Below are positions 1 to 7,964 of a stretch of DNA of 64,000 bases, piece after piece; position 1 is the stretch's first letter; each line of letters starts with the position of its first letter. Position numbers and translations under genes: made by a program. The DNA lies in contig JAKRSH010000028.1 of the NCBI GenBank assembly GCA_022402465.1, positions 109,467 to 173,466 of the forward strand. Reading direction: 5' to 3'. Source of the stretch: Leptospiraceae bacterium (GTDB lineage: Bacteria; Spirochaetota; Leptospiria; Leptospirales; Leptospiraceae). The notes under the pieces were generated by a model. It was not told the origin of the DNA. It saw only the letters and a list, made by a program, of their open reading frames with translations, and made no database searches.

Positions 1-6
1 TAAGCT

Positions 7-28
7 ATATGCCTAATTTGAGGCATAT
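7..28 (-). terminator. Stem-loop downstream of the 330-aa gene
   Basis: An 8-bp perfect inverted repeat (ATATGCCT / AGGCATAT) with a 6-nt loop lies just beyond the stop codon of the leftmost minus-strand gene. There is no clear U-tract after it, so a terminator role is only inferred from its position. Confidence 0.35.
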
Positions 29-50
29 TTCCCAGAAAATCAAGTTTTTT

Positions 51-1043
51 TTATGAAATCATAAGTTTTTTCGTAAGTAGCTTCCACTCCCAAAGAATTA
101 ATTCTCTTTCAATTTCCCGGCTCTCATCTTGCTCCTTGGATAGCAATGCATAAATCATAGCAGCAATTTCTCTACTGAATTTCTTCTCAGCAAGTTCCTT
201 TTCGAATTCTTCAATCTGACTATCTAAGATTAATGTTGAAAGTCGGAATGCTTCGTTGAGAGCGACTAGCTTTTCACGACTTGCCTTTAACTCTGGTTTG
301 TTGAACTCATTTCGAATCATAACTTCTAGAAAAGTCCGGATGAAGGCTACATCTTGGCCATTCAATTTGAAATCCAAAAGCAATTGCTTCACCTTATCCA
401 ATTCCATATTCCTAAGATGAATGCGCGCAAGGAAAACTGGATTTTGGGAATATTGATTCAGATTGGAATTTGTTATTACATCAGTAGCTCTAACCTTGCT
501 GAAATCTACAACCTTGTTATCAGAACTCGTTTGCTTCTCTACTTTGGTTTCAAGAGAAGATATTTTCTTTTTAATTACCAAAATATTCATCGCGGGGAAG
601 CGGATTTTTAAAGTAACCATATCTGTTCGAGGCAAATCTTCATCCACAATTAGGTAATGGAATATCTCTGAGGTCTCGCATTCCTTTACTAAATCTTCCT
701 TAGTGGTAAAATGCTGAACTAAAACTGGTAGAATATCACTAGCCGACCCAGTTGCCACAAAAATTGTTTTGATTTCATTGCTGGTTCCATGTTGATAAGG
801 GATGACTAATTTGCCCGCCTTCACATTCACAAAACTTAATTCTGAGAGGCGAAAGTGGGAGAGATTAAAATCAGAGCCTAAGAATGCAACTCGTGGCACA
901 GGAACCACTATGGATTTACTCTTAGAACCCCTTGGAACCTCAGGTCCATCATTCGTAAAGACAACATAGGTCATTTTGGCAAGGCGAACCTTGATCAAAA
1001 ATCCTCCTGGAGTCTTTCTTTCTTCGTAAAGCGTATCTTCCAT
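51..1043 (-). CDS. Hypothetical protein downstream of NtrC-like regulator
   Basis: A 330-aa protein with no family I recognise. There is no signal peptide or membrane segment, so it is probably cytoplasmic. The C-terminal third (about residues 205-330) is rich in charged helices with many Leu, Lys and Glu, and could be a coiled-coil or interaction region. The N-terminal part looks mixed alpha/beta. It lies 3 nt downstream of the degenerate sigma-54-activator-like gene and is surely co-transcribed with it, so the two products may work together. The function is unknown. Confidence 0.7.
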   Translation of the reverse strand: MEDTLYEERKTPGGFLIKVRLAKMTYVVFTNDGPEVPRGSKSKSIVVPVPRVAFLGSDFNLSHFRLSELSFVNVKAGKLVIPYQHGTSNEIKTIFVATGSASDILPVLVQHFTTKEDLVKECETSEIFHYLIVDEDLPRTDMVTLKIRFPAMNILVIKKKISSLETKVEKQTSSDNKVVDFSKVRATDVITNSNLNQYSQNPVFLARIHLRNMELDKVKQLLLDFKLNGQDVAFIRTFLEVMIRNEFNKPELKASREKLVALNEAFRLSTLILDSQIEEFEKELAEKKFSREIAAMIYALLSKEQDESREIERELILWEWKLLTKKLMIS

Positions 1044-1046
1044 AAT

Positions 1047-2369
1047 TTATAATAAACCTAAATTTTTCATTTTATATTGCAGGGCCCCTCTTGAAATTTT
1101 CAGAGCCTTTGCCATTCGTAATTGATTTCCTGCAAAAATCTTTTCGGCGAGTAGGATTTTTTGACGTTCTAAGGCTTCCACACATTTTGGAAGATCCAGA
1201 TCATCGGAATCCTGGATGCCAATTGCTAGGGGCTTATCTTCACCCGGAGATTCCTCGTCCCAGTTCAATAGATTAGACGTAGATTTCCAAATTGCTTTAC
1301 CGAGAGAATTTTTTAATTCTTCGAAATTTCCAAGCCAATTTTTCTCAGTAAGTTGCTTAAGAATATCCTGGGGAATTTCCATTTCACTTTTCCCTAAATT
1401 GTAAGCCAAATCCTTAAATACTTCTAATACCATCTGCTTTTTTTCTGATTTTTCCAAAGTATCCAAGTTTGGCAAATGGATAGAATTCTGGGAAATAAGA
1501 TCCCAAAATCCAGGATAGGCTTCTTTTTTATTCAGCCCCTGGTCTATAAAGAATGCATTTTTTGCTAGGGAAGAAATTTGCAACCATTCATAAAAAATTC
1601 GCTGTTGGCCCAAACTTAAGCCAGCTAGATTGCCCAAGACTATGGACCCTTCTTCGCCTAGAATTTCTTCCCAATGGCTTAGTGCTTTTTCCAACTTGCC
1701 TACCTGCTCTGGAATGGTATCCACCCAAATCCATTGGCCGCTTCGTCCCCATATTTTGTGAAGATATCGGGCCAGAGATTTCTTGCCACTTCCTTTTCCA
1801 CCAAGCAATAGAACTGGTTTATCTTTCTGTAAATTTTGAAATGCAAGGGAAACGGTAGGGCTATTTTTTACTAGCCATTGGATAGCAGAGTTCACATGGG
1901 AATCTTCCGAAACTACTTGAGGCTTGGGCTTTTCAGGAGTGGATAGAAAGTTCGCCAGAAGGTAAGATTGAAATTTTCTGGCTTCCCTATTTCCATCAAA
2001 TTCTAAAATTATGAATCCATTAAATTGCAGACCATCTCTCAATTTCGCAACAACTGCAAAATCCGATCTTTCTGAAAATAAGGGGAAATCCGTTTTAAGA
2101 AAAACCATGGGCTCTTCGAGCTCCTGCAATTTCTCTAAATTTCCTCTTCCACGGGCTAAAAAGGAATAGAAGAAGCCATCGTCCCCGTAACCAAAGCTGG
2201 CTTTTTCTATAAAGCCTGAACCGTCTTCGGATCTCTCCACCAATACACCGCAGATCGCTCCAAGAAGCTCTTGTGACTCCTGAAGGATTTCAATCTTACT
2301 CTTGTTCTTTTTCCCAGAATAAAGGTGCATAGATGAAAACTGTTTAAATTTAAGCATATTGTCAACCAC
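1047..2369 (-). CDS. Degenerate NtrC-like AAA+ regulator with Fis-type HTH
   Basis: A 440-aa protein with the layout of a bacterial enhancer-binding protein. It has an N-terminal sensor-like region (about 1-165), an AAA+ domain (about 170-360) with a P-loop-like GGKGSGKKS, and a C-terminal Fis-type helix-turn-helix (about 395-440, ending in an ISRGALQYKMKNLGLL-type helix). Two features that active sigma-54 activators need are absent. No GAFTGA loop is visible, and the expected Walker B LDE-type triplet reads VLGNLAG, without the acidic pair. It may thus bind DNA without remodelling sigma-54 polymerase. It is divergent from parA, and the spacer holds two identical palindromes that it could recognise. 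An alternative start is the second Met, five codons in. Confidence 0.75.
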   Translation of the reverse strand: MVDNMLKFKQFSSMHLYSGKKNKSKIEILQESQELLGAICGVLVERSEDGSGFIEKASFGYGDDGFFYSFLARGRGNLEKLQELEEPMVFLKTDFPLFSERSDFAVVAKLRDGLQFNGFIILEFDGNREARKFQSYLLANFLSTPEKPKPQVVSEDSHVNSAIQWLVKNSPTVSLAFQNLQKDKPVLLLGGKGSGKKSLARYLHKIWGRSGQWIWVDTIPEQVGKLEKALSHWEEILGEEGSIVLGNLAGLSLGQQRIFYEWLQISSLAKNAFFIDQGLNKKEAYPGFWDLISQNSIHLPNLDTLEKSEKKQMVLEVFKDLAYNLGKSEMEIPQDILKQLTEKNWLGNFEELKNSLGKAIWKSTSNLLNWDEESPGEDKPLAIGIQDSDDLDLPKCVEALERQKILLAEKIFAGNQLRMAKALKISRGALQYKMKNLGLL

Positions 2370-2380
2370 GTACCGTAAAA

Positions 2381-2398
2381 TTGTCGGATATCCGACAA
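2381..2398. promoter_or_regulatory. Palindrome copy 1, candidate parS or operator
   Basis: TTGTCGGATATCCGACAA is an 18-bp perfect palindrome in the spacer between the NtrC-like gene and parA. Its 16-bp core recurs 72 bp away (centre to centre). The position upstream of parA fits a centromere site for ParB1 or an operator for ParA1 or the divergent regulator. The sequence alone cannot decide which. Confidence 0.6.
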
Positions 2399-2453
2399 AA
2401 CTTTCACAGCTATATTCTTTGCTTTTCGTGCTCTTTCGAAACTCAATTCCAGG

Positions 2454-2469
2454 TGTCGGATATCCGACA
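2454..2469. promoter_or_regulatory. Palindrome copy 2, candidate parS or operator
   Basis: TGTCGGATATCCGACA is a 16-bp perfect palindrome identical to the core of the copy at 2381-2398. It lies about 75 bp before the parA start. It differs from the canonical chromosomal parS, as expected for a secondary replicon. Confidence 0.6.
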
Positions 2470-2543
2470 ATTTAAGAGAATTCTGGAAATTTTCTTGTAG
2501 AAAACCAGGGTTCTGACAAAGCTTCAAGAGGGGAAAAAGAAGA

Positions 2544-3293
2544 ATGATAACTGTCTCAATAGCTAACCAAAAAGGAGGGGAAGGAAAAACGACTACCTCT
2601 TTAAACCTTGCAATCGGCTTAGCGCGACGGGGCAAAAGAACCCTAATAATCGATATGGATCCTCAGGCAAATTCTACTGGAATTTTTCTAAATCCTGAAA
2701 CCAGCTCCAAGAATCTTTACCATGTTTTTAATAAAAAAACTAAAATGAGCGAGGTCGTTCAGAAGGTTTATGCGGATAATTTGTATCTTGCTCCCTCTTC
2801 CACTAACCTTGCTGAATTAGAAGCGATGAATACCAACTCCGTTGAGGCTCCGTACTTATTGAGAGACTCACTTCAAGTAGTGGAAAAGGACTTCGATTTT
2901 TGCATAATTGACTGCCCACCTAGCCTTTCGATCTTTACCATAAACGCCTTGGTTGCATCTAATTTTGTCATCATACCCCTTCAGGCTGAAAAATTTTCTG
3001 TAGATGGAATCGTTGGACTCCAACAAACCATATCTAGCATCAAGAAAAGAATCAATCCGAATTTGGAAATTATGGGCGCCTTGATCACGCAGCTAAAGCC
3101 CCAAACTTTACTTACGAAAACCATAGTCCCAGTATTGAATAAATATTTTAAAATCTTCGAGAACAGCATCTCCGACGGAGTAGCAATAGGAGAAAGTCAT
3201 CTTGCTAAAAAATCTGTTTTTGACTATAATAAATCCAGCCGTCAAGCGCAAGAGTATGAAGGCTTCGTGGAGGAATTTTTAAGTGAGCTCTAA
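2544..3293 (+). CDS. parA: ParA-family partition ATPase (first par locus)
   Basis: A 249-aa Walker-type ATPase of the Soj/ParA family, which moves ParB-parS complexes over the nucleoid during replicon segregation. Visible motifs are the deviant Walker A KGGEGKTT (residues 10-17; most family members have KGGVGKTT), the Walker A' stretch DMDPQAN (37-43), and the IIDCPPSLS Walker B (about 120). There is no N-terminal HTH, so autoregulation would need ParB or another protein. A GAGGGG Shine-Dalgarno precedes the ATG. The 3' end overlaps the GTG start of parB by 11 nt, indicating translational coupling. Confidence 0.93.
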   Translation: MITVSIANQKGGEGKTTTSLNLAIGLARRGKRTLIIDMDPQANSTGIFLNPETSSKNLYHVFNKKTKMSEVVQKVYADNLYLAPSSTNLAELEAMNTNSVEAPYLLRDSLQVVEKDFDFCIIDCPPSLSIFTINALVASNFVIIPLQAEKFSVDGIVGLQQTISSIKKRINPNLEIMGALITQLKPQTLLTKTIVPVLNKYFKIFENSISDGVAIGESHLAKKSVFDYNKSSRQAQEYEGFVEEFLSEL

Positions 3294-4152
3294 AAGTAAA
3301 CGATTAGGATCCTTAGCCGATGTCTTTAAGTCCGAATCTCTGGATGGAACTATGCGTAAAATTCGTATGGATAGAATTCAACCATCTACCAACCAACCAA
3401 GGCAGGATAGAACCAAGGGAGTAAGCGAACTTGCGGAGTCCCTGAAGAAAGAAGGTCTACTCCAGCCTATTGTTGTAGCAAAGGATGAAAAAGACGAAGA
3501 CAAATATAGAATCATAGCTGGCGAAAGAAGATACCACGCAGCAAGCAGTCTTGGTTGGATGGAAATTGAATGTAAAATTTTTGATAGAAATGAAAAAGAA
3601 ATCTATAAACTAGCAATCATAGAAAATCTACAAAGAGAAGATTTGAGTGCCTTTGAAGAAGCAGATGCTCTGAATCACCTAAAACTTGAATACAAATACA
3701 CAGACTCGGAATTAGCAGATATGTTTGGCAAAAGCCGAAGCTATATGTCTGAAATTTTGAGTATAGCAAACCTAAGTCCCAAGGCGGTAAAATCTTGTAG
3801 GGATCTTGAGATAGACAACAAGAACCTCTTAGTACAAGCAGCCCAAGCGGAAAAAAAGGGAAACTTACAAGAATTCCTAGAAAGAATTAAGGCTGGGGAA
3901 TTGAAGACAGTTAAAGATGCGAAAAACTTTAACCGTGGCCCAAGCATTATCGAAGTTGAGCCTACTATTCCAAATAGAGCTCCCGCAAATGAGCCAGGCC
4001 TACCCTACGATGAGCAAATTTCCAAAAAATCAGGAATTCGCATCCAGAAAAAAGCTGATTCAGTGAATGTAATAAGCGATGACCCAATTCTATTGATGGG
4101 AATCTATAAATTTATTAAAAAGGAAATTCCCAAAAAGTTTCCAAACAACTAA
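3283..4152 (+). CDS. parB: ParB-family partition protein (first par locus)
   Basis: A 289-aa ParB/Spo0J-like DNA-binding CTPase. The N-terminal ParB domain carries the TNQPRQ motif (about 36-41) and the arginine-rich GERRYHAA motif (80-87). A helix-turn-helix follows (about 137-160, containing SELADMFGKSRSYMSEIL), and the C-terminal part presumably dimerises. The start is a GTG preceded by GGAGGAA inside the end of parA. Its target is probably the pair of TGTCGGATATCCGACA palindromes upstream of parA. It is only distantly similar to the ParB encoded at 45963-46670, so the two systems should not cross-react. Confidence 0.92.
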   Translation: MSSKSKRLGSLADVFKSESLDGTMRKIRMDRIQPSTNQPRQDRTKGVSELAESLKKEGLLQPIVVAKDEKDEDKYRIIAGERRYHAASSLGWMEIECKIFDRNEKEIYKLAIIENLQREDLSAFEEADALNHLKLEYKYTDSELADMFGKSRSYMSEILSIANLSPKAVKSCRDLEIDNKNLLVQAAQAEKKGNLQEFLERIKAGELKTVKDAKNFNRGPSIIEVEPTIPNRAPANEPGLPYDEQISKKSGIRIQKKADSVNVISDDPILLMGIYKFIKKEIPKKFPNN

Positions 4153-4331
4153 ATTAGTACTAAGCAAACATGTACTAAGACATATTTTTTCCTTATTTTT
4201 GCCATATTCTTCCTTGACAAAATAGGCAGCCTTCCCCATAATGTGACATAATCTAGTAAACACCGATATAGTACTTTTTTGGTGGTGGGGAACGAATTGC
4301 TAGAATAAAGAACGATTCCCCAAGAAAAAAA

Positions 4332-4349
4332 CCCCTGGGTGACCAGGGG
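4332..4349. other. GC-rich hairpin upstream of rep
   Basis: A 7-bp perfect stem (CCCCTGG / CCAGGGG) with a GTGA tetraloop, preceded by an A-tract and followed by a smaller stem. Read on the minus strand it ends in a T-run, so it could terminate a short antisense RNA; read on the plus strand it could structure the rep leader. Confidence 0.45.
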
Positions 4350-4420
4350 CCGGGTGATCCCGAAGGAATGTTGTTGGATGAGACATAATAAACATTATGT
4401 CGGATTATTGTCAACCTACT

Positions 4421-4452
4421 TTGGGATTTTTTGATTAAAATTGGGATTTTTT
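4421..4452 (+). repeat. Two 12-bp direct repeats, iteron-like
   Basis: TTGGGATTTTTT occurs at 4421-4432 and 4441-4452 with a 20-bp period, immediately upstream of the preferred rep start at 4480. Two copies are few for classical iterons. They could equally be an operator for rep autoregulation. Confidence 0.45.
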
Positions 4453-4479
4453 ATGCAAAAATCTCATCGAGGTGACAGA

Positions 4480-5409
4480 ATGAGTGAACACCAATCGTAT
4501 GTCCGCATCATGTCGGACATTTTGGATTCGGGAGTTTGGGCGAAGCTATCTCCAGCCGGAAGAGCCCTCTACCCCGTACTTTTGAGATTTACAGACTACA
4601 ATTTTCGATATGTTTGGCCCAATACAGAGACATTGATGAGGCTAACAGGATTTCGTACGAAAAAGTCTATAGTAGAAGCCAAAAAGGATCTTGAACAAAA
4701 TGGTTTAATCTTTACCGTTTCAGGATCTGGGCGAACCAGTACTAGGTTTTACTTTCGCTTCGACTATGAGGGCTCTAAAATTACCCCTCTGGGAGATACG
4801 AGCATAAACCCCAGGGGGCTAGAAGGACAGTCCTCAGGGGCCTACACGAACGGGCTTGAGGGGGGTAAAAGCGGAAACCCGAACCATATTAATATAACTA
4901 TAAACAATACCCAAGATAATAAACCTAAAGAAACTATTTTAAAAGATGAAAAAGATCAATTTTCAGCAGAAAAGAAAATCACTAAAAATGGAGCCGCTCT
5001 TAGTTTGGAAAATCTTTTGGAAGATTATGGCGCTGATGTTTTTCATTATGCCTACCAAGAAGCGAAGAAAAGAGAACTTCATAATAATCTTCCATACATA
5101 AAAACAATTTGTAGAAATCGAATCTCCAAACTTCAAGAAACGCTTAATATTGGGCAAAAATTTGTAGATCCTCTCAGTCCTCAACCTTCTTGGTTTGGTT
5201 TTTTGGAATGGGCAAAATCAAGGCTATCTTCCTCTAGTTATAAAGATTTGCAAGAGTTGGATATTGTAGTAGATGGAGATTGCATCTGTATCCAAGAAAA
5301 AGTGACAGCATCCCAGAGAACCATAATCGAAAGGTATTTTTCCCAAGAAGTAGATACAGATATACTTGTGGTTTTTGCTTCCCCTAAAGTAGAGAACAGA
5401 ATTTTTTGA
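4480..5409 (+). CDS. Replication-initiator-like winged-helix protein
   Basis: A 309-aa protein. The ATG at 4480 is preferred over the TTG at 4441 because GAGGTGA sits just upstream of it and the TTG lies inside the direct repeats. The N-terminal 100 residues resemble a replication-initiator/helix-turn-helix domain, with an amphipathic region around LSPAGRALYPVLLRF and a recognition-helix-like stretch NTETLMRLTGFRTKKSI. A low-complexity linker (about 105-165) and a C-terminal helical domain follow. Its place right after parAB and a repeat-rich spacer suggests it is the plasmid-type Rep or a primosomal DnaD-like loader. The family assignment rests on context and fold impression, not a diagnostic motif. 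Confidence 0.6.
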   Translation: MSEHQSYVRIMSDILDSGVWAKLSPAGRALYPVLLRFTDYNFRYVWPNTETLMRLTGFRTKKSIVEAKKDLEQNGLIFTVSGSGRTSTRFYFRFDYEGSKITPLGDTSINPRGLEGQSSGAYTNGLEGGKSGNPNHINITINNTQDNKPKETILKDEKDQFSAEKKITKNGAALSLENLLEDYGADVFHYAYQEAKKRELHNNLPYIKTICRNRISKLQETLNIGQKFVDPLSPQPSWFGFLEWAKSRLSSSSYKDLQELDIVVDGDCICIQEKVTASQRTIIERYFSQEVDTDILVVFASPKVENRIF

Positions 5410-7934
5410 ACATTATGAGATATGAACCAATTCGAATTAGCCACCCAAGGCAAGTCCAACACCTACGCGTAAGCACCCCAGGGGTATTTGAGGAAAAATC
5501 AGGACAATTGATATCCTTTCTAGACGAGAAAGAAAAAAGCGGATTAACATCCATTGTATTAGAACTATCCCCTGAGAACCAACATTTCAATCGAATTGAG
5601 ATCCACCCACTTGCGGGAGACACTGACTACTTCCCTGATGTCTTTCGTATAGAAATGTCCCAAGACCAAAAGTACTGGGAACCCATTATCCAGGAGTCTG
5701 GATTCAAGCGAGCTCAAAAAGCCGTAGCGTTTTGGAATTTTACCCTAACATCAGCTAAATTTATTAAGTTTATTTGCAAAGTCAGTCGTAAAACAGACCA
5801 AGGGAAGTATAAGGTATCCTTTGGCCAATTTAAGGTAATGATTTCCGGAGTAACAGGTATCCAAGCAAGTTCTGAATTGGATCGATTGAAAGTAAAAGAA
5901 AATTTAATTGATACAAGACCAGATTATGGTTGGGCTTCGAGTGAGAGACAAAATCCCCAAGATGAATTTCTCGTTTTTGATTTATCTGCGATACATAGAA
6001 TTGAAGAAGTGAGAATGCTTTCTAAGCAAGACGAGGTTACAAATTTTCCAGAAAAATTTACCGTTTATTATAGCGAGGATGATCTTTCTTGGCACCAGCT
6101 TCTAGAAGAGCCTTCTTTCATGGCTGAACCTGGAACTTGGTACCGCTGGAGATTTCTTCCAGTGAATGCAAGGTTTCTGAAAGTAATCTGCAACCAAGAG
6201 AAGCAAGCGAACAAAGTGTCCTATATATCTGAGATCATTGAGGTTGAATTCTATGCTACACCAGATGCAGCAGATGATGATAAAGCAGGCAAGACTCAAG
6301 GACCCCTGCCATATGCCTCTGTGCTAAGAGCAGGAATGGTGAGACTTGCTGTTGATGGAGAAACACGTGAAGGTGTGTCTGTTCAAGGTAGTGATCGTAG
6401 ACTTAGGGAAGGAACTACGGAATACAAAGGGATAGTTGAACTTGCTACTGATGGGGAAGATCGTGAAGGTGTGGTAGTCCAAGGTAATGATAAACGTCTT
6501 AAGAATGCTACAGAACTTGGACATGGCTTGGTTCGTCTGGCAAGGTCAGGTGAGAGCCGAGAAAACCTTGTCGTGCAAGGAAATGATGAGAGACTTAAAC
6601 TTGCAAGTACGGAGAGTCCTGGTATCGTTGAACTTGCATTAGATGGAGAGACTCGACCTGGAATTGCTGTGCAAGCAAATGATAAAAGACTTAGAAAAGC
6701 TAGCCAGAAAGAACCTGGTTTAGTTACACTCGCAGCAACAGGTGATCCATCTCCAGATAAAGTAGTAACGGGTGATGATGAAAGACTTAGAGATGCAAGC
6801 ACAGAGGCAAAAGGTATAGTGCGTCTTGCACAAAATGGCGAAGATTCAGCCTTAGCAGCTGTACAGGGGAATGATAAAAGAATTAAAAATGCTACAACTG
6901 AATCTTATGGTATAGTGCAATTGGCGCGATCAGGAGAATCGAAACCTGGAGTCGTTGTTCAAGCTGATGATAATCGAATTAAGCCTGCATCCGAAGAGAA
7001 CATGGGAATCGTAAGACTTGCACTTCTAGGCTCTGATGAACCTGGTAAGGCAGTCGTATCCAATGATCCTAGATTGAAAGACGCCAGAAATCCACTCCCC
7101 CACACACATGATTATGCAGCTAAAGACCATGATTACAATTCACATTCTGGGCTGATTCGGTTAACTGGGGATACATCATCATCCTTCCAAGGAATTTTTC
7201 CTCCACCCGACAAGCACTCTGTGATTTTTGGTAAAAACCAAAATCCTGAAGGTGCCGGAATTTCGGCAATTGGAAATAAAGAAGGCATTATAGGATATTC
7301 AGATCATACTGGAGTTCTAGGTTTGTCAGCTGGTCAATCTGGCAATGGATATGGAATCTTAGGTTTAAGTAAGAGGGGATCAGGTGGTGGTTTTTCATCT
7401 CAGTCTGGTTTTGCTGTCCATGCAAATGGAAAAGGCTTCCCAGATAGAAATGTTCCTGGTTCTGGGAAAGGTCTATTGGTTGATGGTGACTCTTTGTTCC
7501 ATGGAACTGTGTCCATACATCTTTCCAATAGCCAAGATTGCATAGCTAAGAAATTTAAATTAGACACTCGTGATGTGGTATCTCCTGGGGATTTGCTAGT
7601 AGCTACCGATGAATCCTTGAAGCTTGCAAAATCCAAACAGCCCTACTCTACTAATGTGATTGGCGTACTTGTTGCAAGTCCTTCCCTTCTTTTGGGAGAA
7701 GAGAAAAAAGATCCAAACGAAGGTTTGGTGGCAATTTACGGAGCTGTGCTATTAAATGTAGATCCATCTATGGGCATGATAAATCCAGGGGACTTACTTG
7801 TAAGTGGCTTGACGAGTGGTTATGCTGTCAAAGCTGACTCAAATAAAATTAAACCAGGAACCTTGGTTGGGAAGGCTCTAGAAGCATCTAAGAAGGAACG
7901 TGGTCAGATCTTAGTTTTATTAACTCTGGGCTAA
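5406..7934 (+). CDS. Discoidin plus phage-tail-fibre-repeat surface protein
   Basis: An 842-aa chimeric protein. Two discoidin-like (F5/8 type C) beta-sandwich domains occupy about 10-145 and 155-285 (the second has FPEKFTVYYSEDDLSW). Eight tandem 32-residue repeats follow (309-564), each with a G-[IL]-V-x-L-A start and a GNDKRLK-like end, as in phage tail-fibre repeats. Next come a His-rich HTHDYAAKDHDYNSHSG hinge, a glycine-rich region, and a C-terminal domain with paired PGDLLV motifs like those of tail-fibre or adhesin C-termini. There is no signal peptide, as in phage fibres. The TTG start overlaps the rep stop; an ATG lies three codons later. It may be a tail fibre of a plasmid-prophage or a carbohydrate-binding adhesin. 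Confidence 0.75.
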   Translation: MNIMRYEPIRISHPRQVQHLRVSTPGVFEEKSGQLISFLDEKEKSGLTSIVLELSPENQHFNRIEIHPLAGDTDYFPDVFRIEMSQDQKYWEPIIQESGFKRAQKAVAFWNFTLTSAKFIKFICKVSRKTDQGKYKVSFGQFKVMISGVTGIQASSELDRLKVKENLIDTRPDYGWASSERQNPQDEFLVFDLSAIHRIEEVRMLSKQDEVTNFPEKFTVYYSEDDLSWHQLLEEPSFMAEPGTWYRWRFLPVNARFLKVICNQEKQANKVSYISEIIEVEFYATPDAADDDKAGKTQGPLPYASVLRAGMVRLAVDGETREGVSVQGSDRRLREGTTEYKGIVELATDGEDREGVVVQGNDKRLKNATELGHGLVRLARSGESRENLVVQGNDERLKLASTESPGIVELALDGETRPGIAVQANDKRLRKASQKEPGLVTLAATGDPSPDKVVTGDDERLRDASTEAKGIVRLAQNGEDSALAAVQGNDKRIKNATTESYGIVQLARSGESKPGVVVQADDNRIKPASEENMGIVRLALLGSDEPGKAVVSNDPRLKDARNPLPHTHDYAAKDHDYNSHSGLIRLTGDTSSSFQGIFPPPDKHSVIFGKNQNPEGAGISAIGNKEGIIGYSDHTGVLGLSAGQSGNGYGILGLSKRGSGGGFSSQSGFAVHANGKGFPDRNVPGSGKGLLVDGDSLFHGTVSIHLSNSQDCIAKKFKLDTRDVVSPGDLLVATDESLKLAKSKQPYSTNVIGVLVASPSLLLGEEKKDPNEGLVAIYGAVLLNVDPSMGMINPGDLLVSGLTSGYAVKADSNKIKPGTLVGKALEASKKERGQILVLLTLG
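6333..7100 (+). repeat. Eight in-frame 96-bp coding repeats
   Basis: Eight tandem units of exactly 96 bp (32 codons) inside the fibre-like gene. Protein conservation is clear (G-x-V-x-L-A at the start, VVQGNDKRLK-type end), but the DNA has diverged between units. This argues for an old array under protein-level selection rather than recent slippage. Confidence 0.85.
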
Positions 7935-7964
7935 GATTGAGGCATCTTGCTTCCTAAGATTGTA

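Larger units (their letters stand above)
4153..4479 (+). other. Origin-like non-coding region between parB and rep
   Basis: This 327-bp spacer is unusually rich in short repeats. TTAGTACTAA (4154-4163) is a palindrome, and GTACTAAG recurs at 4157 and 4172. A GC-rich hairpin CCCCTGG-GTGA-CCAGGGG (4332-4349) is followed by CGGG-TGAT-CCCG (4351-4362). An inverted repeat GACATAAT-aaac-ATTATGTC spans 4382-4401 and abuts a TGTCGGAT half-site of the parA1 palindrome (4399-4406). Two direct repeats TTGGGATTTTTT (4421-4432 and 4441-4452) are spaced exactly 20 bp, like iterons on one DNA face. AT-rich stretches lie on both sides. This fits a plasmid-type replication origin or copy-control region, by inference only. 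Confidence 0.5.

Noticed and set aside
2207..2635. 142-aa minus-strand open frame over the par spacer
   Set aside because: It runs across the palindromes and the parA start and has no recognisable domain or start signal.
6383..6802. 139-aa Ser-rich open frame on the minus strand
   Set aside because: It is the antisense shadow of the fibre repeats; its low-complexity composition mirrors the coding repeats.
6333..7100. 96-bp periodic repeats that might look like a CRISPR or minisatellite array
   Set aside because: They are in-frame, code a conserved 32-residue protein repeat, and the DNA of the units has diverged; there are no identical repeats with unique spacers.
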